DNA from: Sphingomonas gei
GTDB taxonomy: Bacteria > Pseudomonadota > Alphaproteobacteria > Sphingomonadales > Sphingomonadaceae
Assembly: GCF_004792685.1 (NCBI RefSeq)
Contig: NZ_SRXT01000001.1
Coordinates: 186,001 to 250,000 of the forward strand
Length of the DNA: 64,000 nt
Reading direction: 5' to 3'
The notes beneath the pieces are model-generated. The model was not told the DNA's origin and did not search any database. It saw only the letters and a program-made list of their open reading frames with translations. A program made the position numbers and the translations under genes. Positions 36,683-47,185 of this stretch are shown in pieces; position 1 is the first letter of the stretch, and each line of letters opens with the position of its first letter.

Positions 36683-37327
36683 TTAACCGGGTGAGGCCGA
36701 GCCGTTGAGGATACCGCGGCGCATCGCGGTGGTTACCGCCAGCGTGCGATCGGCGACTCCGAGTTTGGCGAAGACGTTCTTGAGGTGCGTCTTGATCGTG
36801 TCCTCGGCCAGGCCGAGTTCCCAGGCAATCTCCTTGTTGGCGAGCCCTTCCGCCACGAGCGCCAGGACCGAGCGTTCGCGCGGGCTTAGCGTCTCGTCGC
36901 CGGCGTGGAGCGCGATTTCCTGGGCGATGGCGGCGGGGACGTGCCGGCGACCGGCATGGATCGTCCGGATCGTGTCGAGCAGTTCGCGGCGAAGCGTGGT
37001 CTTGAGCAGGAAGCCTGCCGCCCCCGCACGAAGCGCCTCTGCCGCCTGCGCGTCTCCGTCATATGTGGTGAGCACCAGGATTCGCGCACGCGGATGTTGC
37101 TCGCGTATCGCGCGGATTGCGGCGACGCCGCCCATTCCGGGCATCTGCAGGTCCATCAGCGTCACGTCCGGACGCAGCGCGGCGAAACGCTGGACGGCAT
37201 CGGCGCCGTCGCTCGCCTCTCCGACCAGCAGCATATCGGGCTGGCTCTCGAGCAAGGCGGCGACGCCGTCGCGCAGCATCGGATGGTCGTCTGCGATCAT
37301 GATCCGGATCGGCTTCGTCGCAACCAT
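36683..37327 (-). CDS. NarL/LuxR-type response regulator
   Basis: Response regulator of 214 residues. The receiver domain (residues 7-122) has acidic pocket ADDHPM, phospho-acceptor Asp59 in LMDLQMPGMGG, and the conserved Lys in LLKTTLRRE. The C-terminal GerE/LuxR helix-turn-helix reads LSPRERSVLALVAEGLANKEIAWELGLAEDTIKTHLKNVFAKL. It probably pairs with the HisKA_3-type kinase at 37937-40970, which belongs to the kinase class that partners NarL regulators and lies divergently with one small gene between. The DNA target is not visible. Confidence 0.92.
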   Translation of the reverse strand: MVATKPIRIMIADDHPMLRDGVAALLESQPDMLLVGEASDGADAVQRFAALRPDVTLMDLQMPGMGGVAAIRAIREQHPRARILVLTTYDGDAQAAEALRAGAAGFLLKTTLRRELLDTIRTIHAGRRHVPAAIAQEIALHAGDETLSPRERSVLALVAEGLANKEIAWELGLAEDTIKTHLKNVFAKLGVADRTLAVTTAMRRGILNGSASPG

Positions 37328-37468
37328 TTCCTAATCCCATCCGATCGGCGCGAACGCGTTTGCGCGATAATGCGCGGTAAGGTCGGGCTGGTCCACACCC
37401 GAATGGGGTGAACGCGCGATGACCCGCACGGGGGTTTGAAACGGTCCCGTCCAGGGCAATGGATCGAC

Positions 37469-37828
37469 ATGGATTCCGACCCGTCGTCCTTTCCTGCCGG
37501 TTTTGCCGGTCAAGGACTGTTCCTGTTGCGGGGTGTCGTCGCACTGATCCTTCTTGTTTGCATCTCCAGCAGATCCAACGGGACGGTCGTGCACGGGCTT
37601 CTCATCGGCGCGTCGGCGCTGATCATGGCCGGCCTTTGCACCCGATGGTCGGCGCTGGCGGCGCTGGCGACGATAATCCTGATCGCGGATTGGCAAACGG
37701 GACGGTTGCTGATCGCGGCGCTGACACTCGCACTGGCTCTGACCGGCCCCGGCTCGCTTTCGCTGGACGCCCGGCTGTTCGGCCGGCGCAACATCAGGCT
37801 TCGTCCGCGCAATCAGGACGACGCATGA
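37469..37828 (+). CDS. Small membrane protein, DoxX-like
   Basis: Predicted inner-membrane protein of 119 residues with three or four hydrophobic segments (FLLRGVVALILLVCI, LLIGASALIMAGLC, ALAALATIILIADW, LIAALTLALALTGPG) and a basic C-terminal tail (RNIRLRPRNQDDA). It resembles DoxX-like membrane proteins only in layout, so no function is assigned. It lies between the response regulator (divergent) and the sensor kinase (same strand). Start ATG 37469; a TTG at 37436 is possible. Confidence 0.6.
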   Translation: MDSDPSSFPAGFAGQGLFLLRGVVALILLVCISSRSNGTVVHGLLIGASALIMAGLCTRWSALAALATIILIADWQTGRLLIAALTLALALTGPGSLSLDARLFGRRNIRLRPRNQDDA

Positions 37829-37936
37829 TCGGGCGCGACCGCCTGGACCGAAATGGCGATGCTGAACGGCATGCTGGCTGATCGGTCGGCAGCAGTATAT
37901 CGCCTGTCATGTCCGGAACTCGGGGGTAGGGGCGTG

Positions 37937-40900
37937 ATGCAGCGGTACGTGCGGCTGGCGATGCTGGCGATATTGGCATGGGTCGCGCCGGCAGCCGCCC
38001 AACCGAACCTGCCGGTGATGCCCGGATATAAGCGCACCGCTTTCTCGGCCGAGGAGGGCGCCCCGAGCAGCGTAACGGCCGTCGCCCAGACCCCTGACGG
38101 ATTCCTCTGGATAGGAACCGCGCAGGGGCTGTGGCGGTTCGACGGAGTCAGCTTCGAGCGGATGCCGACACTGGAGAAGGTCGGCGGTTCGGGGGTGCGC
38201 GTGCTGCTCGTCACCCGGCGTGGAGACCTGTGGATCGGCTACGGTTTTGCGGGACTGGCGCATAGTCGCGGCGGTCGGATCCTTCGCGCCTCTCCGGGAG
38301 CGGCGCCCCAAGGGGTGGACCGACAGCCTGTCGGAAGCGCCCGACGGCACGATCTGGTCGGTGAGTTCGGGTTCGCTGTTCCGCCATGCCGGCGGACGCT
38401 GGACCAAGCGCGACTATGGCGATCGCGGACGCGCGATACAGGCCTTCGCCGCGCGCGACGGCTCGATCTGGGCGTGCCTTCGCGGCGACAACCAAAGTCG
38501 CTTGGTCCGCGTCGACCCGGTCACCCTTGCGCCGACCGTGGTCGCCAATCTGGTCGACATATGCACACTGAGCCGCAATCCCGAGGGTGGCGTACTGGTC
38601 GCGGATCGAACGCAGATACGCCTGTTTGCGGCGGGGCGCCCGGCCCGGACGGTCGCGATACTCCCCGAGGGCATGCCCGATGCTGTGACGGGGGTGGGAC
38701 GGAACGGCGACGCCTGGGTGATCAGCTATTCTCGCCGCATCTTCAGGTTCGCTCTGGGCCGCGCGGGCCTAGGCGGGGTGGGCGAGACGGCCGTTTTCGA
38801 AAGCGCGCCCGGCGCTGCGAACTATTCGTCCTGGCCCTTCGAGGACCGCGAAGGCAATTGGTGGGTGGGCACCGATCGCGGGATCGACCGCTTTCACCCG
38901 GTCGATGTGGTCCAGAACAGCGTCGTCGATCCGCGACTTGTCTCGCTGCTTCCTACCGAGACGAGCCCGTACCAAGTCTTTGCCGATGGGCGCAAAACCA
39001 TATTCCTGCGCGTCGACCGGCGCTTTTTCCGGGTTGCGGCCGACGGCAAGGCCATACCATTGCCGACCACAAGCCTCGGCCCGAGGGACACCGCTTGTGC
39101 GGCGCGGGATGGGGGTTTGTGGGTCCGTACCGCGCGCGACACCGTCCGGCTGGTCGGCGGCGCGCACACGCGCAGCGTTCGAATACCACCGTCACCGCAG
39201 CCTCTCTCCGCAACGTCGCGGTGTTTCGAGGACCGCGACGGCCGGCTGTGGCTGGGCATGCCGTCGCACGGCCTGCTTCGCTACGACCTCGACGATCGAA
39301 ACCCCCGGGCGATGGCGTTCGACGATCGTCCGAATGCCATTCCCTATATGCTGGCGCAGGGCCGCGATGGCGTGATCAGCTATATCGGCTACGGTCATAC
39401 CGCGGCATTCGATGGCCGCAGGTTTCACACGCTGATCGACTATGCACACAACCCGTTCACCTTCGTCGGCGCGATCCTCCAGCGTCCCGACGGCCTGCTG
39501 ATCGGGGGCGAGAGTGGCCTTGGCATGCTGCGCGCTGGCCGGATCCACATGATGGGTGCGGGCGAGAACGGCATCTTCGGCGACGTCTCGGGCCTGGTGC
39601 AGAATGCGGCGGGGGAGACCTGGCTGCTGTCGCAGGCCGGGCTGGTGCGGATGCCGACGCCGGCCTTGTCGGCACGGCTGGACGGCCGGCCGGGCACGCT
39701 GCCATCGCGCACCTTCGACCAGGAAGACGGGGTGATCGCCCGCAGCAGCGTCCGCGGCTTCACCGACCTTGTCGAAGCGGCCGACGGACGCCTGTGGTTC
39801 GCTGATCAGACCGGAATCTATTCGATTGATCCCCGACGTCTCCGGCGCAATTTGCTGCGACCGCCGGTCATGGTGCGCGCGGTCACGGCGGACGGTAAGC
39901 GCATCGCCCCTGCGGCATCGCTCCGCCTGGCCGCCGGCACCCGCAGCCTGCAGATCGACTTCACTGCAATGAGCCTGGGCATGCCCCGACGCGTGGCGTT
40001 CCGCTACAAGCTGACCGGTGTCGATGGCGACTGGGTCGACCCCGGCGCGCGGCGGCAGGCGATCTACACCGGGCTCGGTCCCGGCACCTATCGCTTCCAG
40101 GTGATCGCGAGCAACGACGATGGCGTCTGGAACCGGACCGGCGCGATCATGGAGATCGTGATCCCGCCGACCTTCGTCGAATCGGGCTGGTTCATCTTGC
40201 TGTGCGTGATCGCCGCGTTCTCCCTTGGCTGGCTGGCCTATTCGCTGCGCATCCGCCGCCTCAACCAGCGCTTCGACGCGCTGCTGCACGAACGGCTGGA
40301 CGAACGCGAACGCATCGCGCGCGACCTGCACGACACGTTGCTCCAAGGGATGCAGGGCCTGTTGCTGCGTTTCCAAGCGGTCGCCAATCGGTTGCCACCG
40401 GATAGCGCGCTTCGCGGCTCCCTCGATCAGGCACTCGATCGCGCCGAGGCGGTGATCGTCGAGGGGCGCGACAAGGTTCGCGATCTGCGTAGCGAGACGG
40501 CTGGTCCGCCGCTCGAGCGGCGGATCGGCGACAGGATCGAGGCGCTAGCCCAGGAGGGTCCCCCACGGATCACGCTAACCGTCGAGGGGACGCCCCGGCC
40601 GCTGTCGCACCGCGCCGCGGAAGAGGCGTCGGCGATCGCCGAAGAGGCGCTGCGCAATGCCCAGCGCCACGCCGCGGCCGAGCATGTCGAGATCGTGGTT
40701 ACCTATGGCCTCGCTGCGCTGAGCCTGGCGGTGCGCGACGACGGCCGCGGGATCGATCAGGAGAAAGCGGCGGCGAAACGGCGCGAGGGGCATTTCGGTC
40801 TGGTCGGGATGGACGAACGTGCCGCCCGCGCCGGCGGCACGCTGAACCTGTCGACTCGGCGGGGCAGGGGCACCGAGATTTTGCTGACCATCCCCGCATT

Positions 40901-40970
40901 GGCTGCTTATGGGCGGCAACGGGCCCTCAAGCCGTGGTTCTGGCGCAGGATGTTCCCGGCGCGGCGATGA
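37937..40970 (+). CDS. Propeller-type sensor histidine kinase, apparent frameshift
   Basis: Hybrid-like membrane sensor of the two-component-propeller class. The signal peptide (MQRYVRLAMLAILAWVAPAAAQ) and first propeller blades (AQTPDGFLWIGTAQGLWRFDG, GDLWIGYGFAGLA) read in one frame. The rest reads in the next frame: more blades (APDGTIWSV, DREGNWWVGTDRGIDRF), a Y_Y_Y domain, one transmembrane helix (WFILLCVIAAFSLGWLAYSL), a HisKA_3 box with His in ARDLHDTLLQGMQGL, and HATPase_c (DDGRGID, GLVGMDERAARAGG). Dropping one C from CCCC at 38306-38309 gives a continuous 1010-residue protein. So it is either a sequencing slip, a real null allele or phase variation. Likely partner of the regulator at 36683-37327. 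Confidence 0.85.
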
Positions 40971-40976
40971 TCCTGC

Positions 40977-42074
<1,098 letters not shown>

Positions 42075-42216
42075 TTAACACGGCTCCGCAACGGGGATGT
42101 GGCAGCGCGGCACGCTGCCCGCCACCTACGCCAAGGTATACGCTGCCAGCGCCGTTCGGCTGCTCCGTCGTCAGCTGCCGGTCCGTGCGTGTGCTCCTTT
42201 GAGACCCGCGACAGGT

Positions 42217-42705
42217 CTAGGAACCAGACGCCGGCGTTTCGGAGAATGCCTCCTCCGGGGCGATGCCCAGCCGTCTGTCGCGGTGGACCGCGATGCCGTT
42301 GAGCAGGCTGTTGGCGATCATCCGGGCGCGCGCGTGCACATGTTCGCGCGCCTGGTCCGATCCCAGCTCGTGCAGGGTGGCGTCGAACAGGTCGAGCCAG
42401 CGCGCGAACATCGCGCGATCCAGCGTGTCGATCGCCAGATGCTTGATCATCGGGTTGCCGAGATATTCGCCGCTGCTGAACAGGATCGAACGCCAGAAGC
42501 GCTTCATCTGGTCGAGATGCGGGCCCCAGTCGGAAATCCGTGCGGCGAAGATCGGGCCGATCAGGTCGTCGCCGCGAATGCGCGCGTAGAAACGGTCGAC
42601 CAGCTCCGCCACGAAGCGTTCGTCGATCCCCATCGCCAGCGCGTCGCGGCGCTTCGCTTCTCGCGCCGCATGGGCATGCGGCGATGCGGTTCCGGTCTTC
42701 TCCAC
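42217..42705 (-). CDS. Group III truncated hemoglobin
   Basis: Small heme protein of 162 residues. GTG 42705 has GGGAG upstream; upstream codons look noncoding. The globin core is typical of group III: ERFVAELVDRFYARIRGDDLIGPIFAARISDWGPHLDQMKRFWRSILFSSGEYLGNPMIKHLAI, with the proximal-His region in NPMIKHL. A hydrophilic N-terminal tail (about 25 residues, His- and Ala-rich) and a short C-terminal tail extend it beyond the usual 130-140. It is divergent from cydA. Group III globins are linked with low oxygen and reactive nitrogen, which agrees with the neighbour cytochrome bd. Confidence 0.87.
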   Translation of the reverse strand: MEKTGTASPHAHAAREAKRRDALAMGIDERFVAELVDRFYARIRGDDLIGPIFAARISDWGPHLDQMKRFWRSILFSSGEYLGNPMIKHLAIDTLDRAMFARWLDLFDATLHELGSDQAREHVHARARMIANSLLNGIAVHRDRRLGIAPEEAFSETPASGS

Positions 42706-42897
42706 GATGCAACTCCCTTGGTGTCGGTGCGCAGATAGCGCTCGCGAAGCCACATGACACGGCCAGCCGAGCCTCGACCAAGGTTTAGGGTATCCCATCC
42801 TTACGGCCGGTCCGCTGGGACACTTTGTCAGAGTGTCGCGGATGCTTCGCCGCGCTAGCTTGCGGCAATCGGGCATTTGCCCCGGCTAGGAGCCCAT

Positions 42898-44325
42898 ATG
42901 CTGGAAAGCGTCGATGCCGTGCTCCTCGCCCGGCTGCAATTCGCCTTCACCATCACCGTCCATTTCCTGTTCCCGGGCTTCACGATCGGGCTGGCGAGCT
43001 ATCTCGCGGTGCTCAACGGGCTGTGGCTGCGCACGCGTCAGGCAGTCTATCTCGACCTGTTCAACTATTGGGTGAAGATCTTCGCGATCGCCTTCGCGAT
43101 GGGGGTCGTCTCGGGGATCGTGATGTCCTACCAGATCGGCACCAACTGGTCGGTGTTCGCCGACAAGGCCGGGCCGGTGATCGGCCCTCCAATGGCCTAT
43201 GAAGTGCTGTCGGCGTTTTTCCTCGAGGCAGGGTTCCTCGGGATCATGCTGTTCGGCCGCGAACGAGTGGGGCGGCGGCTGCACATGTTCGCCTGCGCCG
43301 CGGTGGCGGTCGGCACCTGCGCCTCGGCATTCTGGATCCTGTCGGTCAACAGCTGGATGCAGACCCCCACGGGGTACGCGATCGATCCTGCGACCGGCCA
43401 GTTCGTGCCGGTGAGCTTCTGGCTGACGGTGTTCAACCCGTCCTTCCCGTACCGGCTCTGCCACACGGTCGCGGCTGCCTATCTCGGCACCGCGTTCGTG
43501 ATCGGCGGCGTCGGCGCGTGGCACCTGCTCGGGCGCGACACGACCGACAAGGCCGGCGCCAGGAAAATGTTCTCGATGGCGATGTGGATGGCGACGATCG
43601 TCGTGCCGATCCAGATCTTCATCGGCGACCAGCACGGGCTCAACACGCTCGAGCACCAGCCCGTCAAGATCATGGCGATGGAGGGCCATTATGAGAGCCA
43701 TCCGGAGGGAGCGCCGCTCTATCTGTTCGGCATCCCCAACGATCGCACGCAGCGGCTCGATTATGCCGTGGCGATCCCCAAGCTCGGGAGCCTGATCCTC
43801 AAGCACGAGTTCGACGCACCCGTCGCCGGGCTCGACACGATTCCCGACGCGGACCAGCCGCCCGTCGCCATCGTCTTCTGGTCGTTCCGCGTCATGGTCG
43901 GGCTCGGCACGCTGATGCTGCTGCTCGGGCTGTGGAGCCTGTGGGAGCGGCGCCGGCACCGGCTGTACGACAATCGCTTCCTGCTCTGGGCCGCGGTTGC
44001 GATGAGCCCGTCCGGGCTCGTCGCGATCGTCGCCGGCTGGATCACCACCGAAGTCGGCCGCCAGCCTTATACGATCTACGGCCTGCTGCGCACCGCCAGG
44101 AGCGCGGCGCCGCTCGACGCCGGCACCGTGGGCGCCACGCTCGTCGCCTTCGTCATCGTCTATTTCGCGGTGTTCGGCGCGGGGCTCGTCTACATGCTGC
44201 GGCTGATGGCGCGGGCGCCGCTGCCGAGCGAGCCGGCGCTGGACGAGATCGCCACCGGCCCGCTCCATGCCGCGGGCATCACCCCGGCGGCGGCGATCGA
44301 CCCGAACGTCATCCCGCATGCCTGA
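42898..44325 (+). CDS. cydA: Cytochrome bd-type quinol oxidase subunit I
   Basis: Inner-membrane subunit of 475 residues that binds hemes b558, b595 and d and oxidises quinol. ATG 42898 follows TAGGAG. His22 in FTITVHFLFPGFTIG, the His in SFPYRLCHTVAAAYL and the Met in FWSFRVMVGLG match heme ligands of CydA. The quinol loop is short, as in cyanide-insensitive (CIO-type) oxidases, and GWITTEVGRQPYTIYGLLRT is a CydA signature. cydB starts 12 bp downstream. It gives high-affinity, cyanide-tolerant oxygen respiration. Confidence 0.95.
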   Translation: MLESVDAVLLARLQFAFTITVHFLFPGFTIGLASYLAVLNGLWLRTRQAVYLDLFNYWVKIFAIAFAMGVVSGIVMSYQIGTNWSVFADKAGPVIGPPMAYEVLSAFFLEAGFLGIMLFGRERVGRRLHMFACAAVAVGTCASAFWILSVNSWMQTPTGYAIDPATGQFVPVSFWLTVFNPSFPYRLCHTVAAAYLGTAFVIGGVGAWHLLGRDTTDKAGARKMFSMAMWMATIVVPIQIFIGDQHGLNTLEHQPVKIMAMEGHYESHPEGAPLYLFGIPNDRTQRLDYAVAIPKLGSLILKHEFDAPVAGLDTIPDADQPPVAIVFWSFRVMVGLGTLMLLLGLWSLWERRRHRLYDNRFLLWAAVAMSPSGLVAIVAGWITTEVGRQPYTIYGLLRTARSAAPLDAGTVGATLVAFVIVYFAVFGAGLVYMLRLMARAPLPSEPALDEIATGPLHAAGITPAAAIDPNVIPHA

Positions 44326-44337
44326 GGAAACCCTTCG

Positions 44338-45354
44338 ATGATCGCGCACAGCGCCGACCTCACGCTGATCTGGGCCGGAGTCATCGCCTTTGCGGTCGCC
44401 GCTTATGTGGTGCTCGACGGTTTCGACCTAGGCCTTGGCATCCTGTTCCCGTTCTTCCCCGAAAAGCACGACCGCGATGTCGTGATGAACACCGTCGCGC
44501 CGGTGTGGGACGGCAACGAGACCTGGCTGGTGCTCGGCGGCGGCGGACTGTTCGCTGCCTTCCCGATGGCCTTCGCGATCCTGATGCCGGCGCTGTATTT
44601 GCCGGTGTTCGCGATGCTGCTCGCGTTGGTGTTCCGCGGCGTCGCGTTCGAATTTCGCTGGCGCTCGCGTCGCCGGGCGCATTGGTGGGACGCGTCGTTC
44701 ATCCTTGGATCGATCATCGCAGCGTTCTTCCAGGGCGTGATCCTCGGCGCGATCCTGCAGGGCGTCGCGGTCGACGGCCGCGGCTATGGCGGCGGGGCGT
44801 TCGACTGGTGCACCGGCTTCTCGATCCTGACCGGCATCGCGCTGGTGATCGGCTATGGTCTGCTCGGCGCCACCTGGCTGGTGATGAAGACCGGCGGCGC
44901 GTTGCAGGCGCATGCCCGGCGGCTGGCCCGCCCTTTCGCCATCGCGACCCTTTTCTTCATCGTCGCGCTGAGCGCTGCGACACCTGCCCTGGAGCCCGGC
45001 TATTATCAGCGCTGGCTCTCGATGCCGAACCTGATCTTCACCGCGCCGGTGCCGATCGCCGTCGCCGCGGTCGTGCTGCTGCTGTTCCGCTCGCTCGCGC
45101 GCGGCCGGGACGAGGTTCGTCCGTTCCTGCTCGCGCTCGCATTGTTCGGCCTGTGCTTTCTCGGGCTCGGGATCAGCATCTTCCCTTATGTCGTGCCCGT
45201 CCGCGTGACGATCTGGGAGGCCGCCGCTCCCGCGATCAGTCAGGCGTTCATGCTGGCCGGTACGGTCGTGCTGGTGCCGCTGATCCTCGCTTATACCGGT
45301 TATGCCTATTGGGTGTTTCGCGGCAAGGTCGAGCCTGGGCAGGGCTATCATTGA
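44338..45354 (+). CDS. cydB: Cytochrome bd-type quinol oxidase subunit II
   Basis: Second integral subunit, 338 residues with about 8-9 membrane segments. CydB signatures are VLDGFDLGLGILFPF, APVWDGNETWLVLGGGGLFAAFPMAFA, ALVFRGVAFEFR and PYVVPVRVTIWEAAAP. It follows cydA by 12 bp, and its stop overlaps the start of the small CydX-like ORF by one base. Confidence 0.95.
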   Translation: MIAHSADLTLIWAGVIAFAVAAYVVLDGFDLGLGILFPFFPEKHDRDVVMNTVAPVWDGNETWLVLGGGGLFAAFPMAFAILMPALYLPVFAMLLALVFRGVAFEFRWRSRRRAHWWDASFILGSIIAAFFQGVILGAILQGVAVDGRGYGGGAFDWCTGFSILTGIALVIGYGLLGATWLVMKTGGALQAHARRLARPFAIATLFFIVALSAATPALEPGYYQRWLSMPNLIFTAPVPIAVAAVVLLLFRSLARGRDEVRPFLLALALFGLCFLGLGISIFPYVVPVRVTIWEAAAPAISQAFMLAGTVVLVPLILAYTGYAYWVFRGKVEPGQGYH

Positions 45355-45473
45355 TGCGCCGCTCCGTTGCGCGCCTGGGCGCCAGGCTGGGCTGGTTCGT
45401 CGGGATCTGGCTAGCCAGCGTGCTGGCGCTCGCGGCAGTCGGCGGGATCATCCGCGCAATACTCGCGCCCTGA
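45354..45473 (+). CDS. CydX/DUF2474-like single-helix subunit
   Basis: ORF of 39 codons starting in the cydB stop (TGATG). The product has a basic N-terminus (MRRSVARLGARLGW) and one membrane helix (FVGIWLASVLALAAVGGIIRAIL). This is the size and layout of DUF2474/CydX proteins, which stabilise cytochrome bd. Too short for most gene finders; the translational overlap supports it. Confidence 0.75.
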   Translation: MRRSVARLGARLGWFVGIWLASVLALAAVGGIIRAILAP

Positions 45474-45514
45474 CGCGTAACCCGGATACCCATCCTGAGA
45501 AGTACGTCGCTTTC

Positions 45515-45532
45515 ATCCCCTGAATGGGGGAT
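45515..45532 (+). terminator. Hairpin after the cyd operon
   Basis: ATCCCC and GGGGAT arms enclose TGAATG 42 bp after the CydX-like stop. There is no U tract, so it may be a Rho-independent-like stop or a mRNA 3' stabiliser. A second small inverted repeat, GAAGAC/GTCTTC (45534-45557), follows in the 204-bp gap before the PAS kinase. Confidence 0.4.
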
Positions 45533-45677
45533 CGAAGACTAGCGGGTTCCGGTCTTCAGCGCGGCGCCGAGGCTGCGATGATGCTCATGCTGAAGTCTTC
45601 ATCGGAGTAGCATCGTGACCCCAGTATATTGTCGTCACCGCGCCACCTGGCCGCGGGCTGGCCGATAGCGGCGGACC

Positions 45678-47174
45678 ATGCTGGAGGGGCAACCAAGCAC
45701 GCGCACATTTTTCGAATATCTGCCGGCCTTCGCCTGGCGGACCGATGCGGTCGGCAATTTCCTCCATCTCGATCCACGCTTCCTCGAATGGCAGGGCGCC
45801 CGGATCGAGGATCACAAGGTCAACGCCGACGGTAGCTTCAACTATGTCGACGCGGTGCATCCCGATGATGCGGCCGCCGCGCTCGGCGGATGGGCGGAGA
45901 GCTTGGACACCGGCACGCCCTATCGCTCGCAGCACCGGATGCGCGGCGCGGACAATACCTATCGCTGGTGCCAGTGCGACGGCATGCCGGTTCGCGATGC
46001 CAGCGGTGCGATCACCGACTGGTATGGCACGATCATCGACGTCGACGAATTCAAGCGCACCGAAACGAGCCTGCGCGACCGCGAGCACGAACTGGTCCGG
46101 CTCGCGGATACTGTGCCGGTGCTGATCTGGAGCACCACCGCGACCGGCGAGCCGATCTTCATCAATCGCCGGCTGTGCGAATGGGCGGGGATCGAGCTGA
46201 CCGACCTCGACGACCCCGATCGCTCAAAGCTGGCGGCGGCGGTGGCGCGATCGGTGCATCCCGAGCATGCGGCGTCGGTCGGCAACGCGTTGCGCCACTC
46301 GTTCGAGACCGGCGCGGCATTCGCAATGCGCTATCGCCATCGCTGCGCCGATGGCGGCTATCGCTGGGTCGAGGGCAAGGCAGAACCGCTCCGTGACGAC
46401 GCCGGCCGGATCGTGCGCTGGTACGGAGTGTCTCGCGACATAGAGGACGAGATCGGCGATCGCGAGGCGCTGCGCAAGGCGAGCCTTCGGCTGGCCCGCG
46501 CGACTCAGGCGGCAAGCCTGTCGGCGCTTTCGGCGTCGATTGCGCACGAAGTGAACCAGCCGCTCGCGGCGGTCGTCACCAACGCCCAAGCGTGCCAGCG
46601 CTGGCTCGCGGCGGATCCCCCGAACCTCGATCGCGCGCGCCAGACCATCGCCCGCATCGTTCGCGATGCCTTTGCCGGCGCGCAGGTGCTCGATCGGATC
46701 CGTGCGCTGTTCCATGACACCGACCCGCAGCGCCTGCCGACGCAGATCAACCACGTCGTGACCGAAGCGCATGCGCTCCTGGGCGACGAGATGCGCGCGC
46801 ACGGCATCGAAGTGTCGCTATCGCTGGATTCTGGCTTGCCGCCGCTTCCGCTCGATCGCGTCCAGGTCCAGCAATTGTTGGTCAATCTCATGCGCAACGG
46901 CGCCGAGGCGATGGCGGAAAGTGCGATCCGGCGGCTCGAACTGGGGACGAGCCGTATCGATGGCCATGCGCGGCTCGAGGTGCGTGACTTCGGCACCGGG
47001 CTCGACGATCCCGACGCGGCGTTCGAACCCTTCGTCACCAGCAAACCCCGGGGCATGGGCATGGGGTTGGCGATCTGCCGCTCGATCGCCCGCGCCCATG
47101 GCGGCGAGCTGGAGGCGCAAATCGCCGCGCCGGTGGGTACCCGGATGATCTTTTCGCTCCCGCTCCCAGGCTAA
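45678..47174 (+). CDS. PAS-PAS sensor histidine kinase, FixL-like
   Basis: Cytoplasmic kinase of 498 residues without membrane helices. Two PAS_3-type domains (about residues 10-125 and 140-260: AFAWRTDAVGNFLHLDPRFLEW and VPVLIWSTTATGEPIFINRRLCEW, each ending in a WYG...D motif) precede the HisKA box SALSASIAHEVNQPLAAVVTNAQA with the phospho-His. HATPase_c follows (QLLVNLMRNGAEAM, DFGTGL, GMGMGLAICRSIARAHGG). This dimerisation box is that of FixL/DctB-type kinases. The FixJ-like gene starts 11 bp downstream and is the likely partner. The PAS ligand is unknown; an oxygen or redox cue is suggested by the cyd operon upstream. Confidence 0.92.
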   Translation: MLEGQPSTRTFFEYLPAFAWRTDAVGNFLHLDPRFLEWQGARIEDHKVNADGSFNYVDAVHPDDAAAALGGWAESLDTGTPYRSQHRMRGADNTYRWCQCDGMPVRDASGAITDWYGTIIDVDEFKRTETSLRDREHELVRLADTVPVLIWSTTATGEPIFINRRLCEWAGIELTDLDDPDRSKLAAAVARSVHPEHAASVGNALRHSFETGAAFAMRYRHRCADGGYRWVEGKAEPLRDDAGRIVRWYGVSRDIEDEIGDREALRKASLRLARATQAASLSALSASIAHEVNQPLAAVVTNAQACQRWLAADPPNLDRARQTIARIVRDAFAGAQVLDRIRALFHDTDPQRLPTQINHVVTEAHALLGDEMRAHGIEVSLSLDSGLPPLPLDRVQVQQLLVNLMRNGAEAMAESAIRRLELGTSRIDGHARLEVRDFGTGLDDPDAAFEPFVTSKPRGMGMGLAICRSIARAHGGELEAQIAAPVGTRMIFSLPLPG

Positions 47175-47185
47175 AGGAAGTCGCC

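Noticed and set aside
38220..40970. Treating the sensor kinase as a 916-residue protein starting at 38220
   Set aside because: That start lies inside the coding region of the preceding propeller blades, lacks a signal peptide and ribosome site, and its first 30 residues do not look like propeller sequence; a frameshift explains the data better.
42791..45498. CCCATCCT shared upstream of cydA and upstream of the PAS kinase
   Set aside because: Only eight bases match and the flanks differ; expected by chance at this GC content.
45481..45677. Search for FNR/FixK boxes (TTGAT-n4-ATCAA) near cyd and the FixLJ-like genes
   Set aside because: No adequate copy was found; the only inverted repeats are the GC hairpin at 45515 and a GAAGAC/GTCTTC pair.
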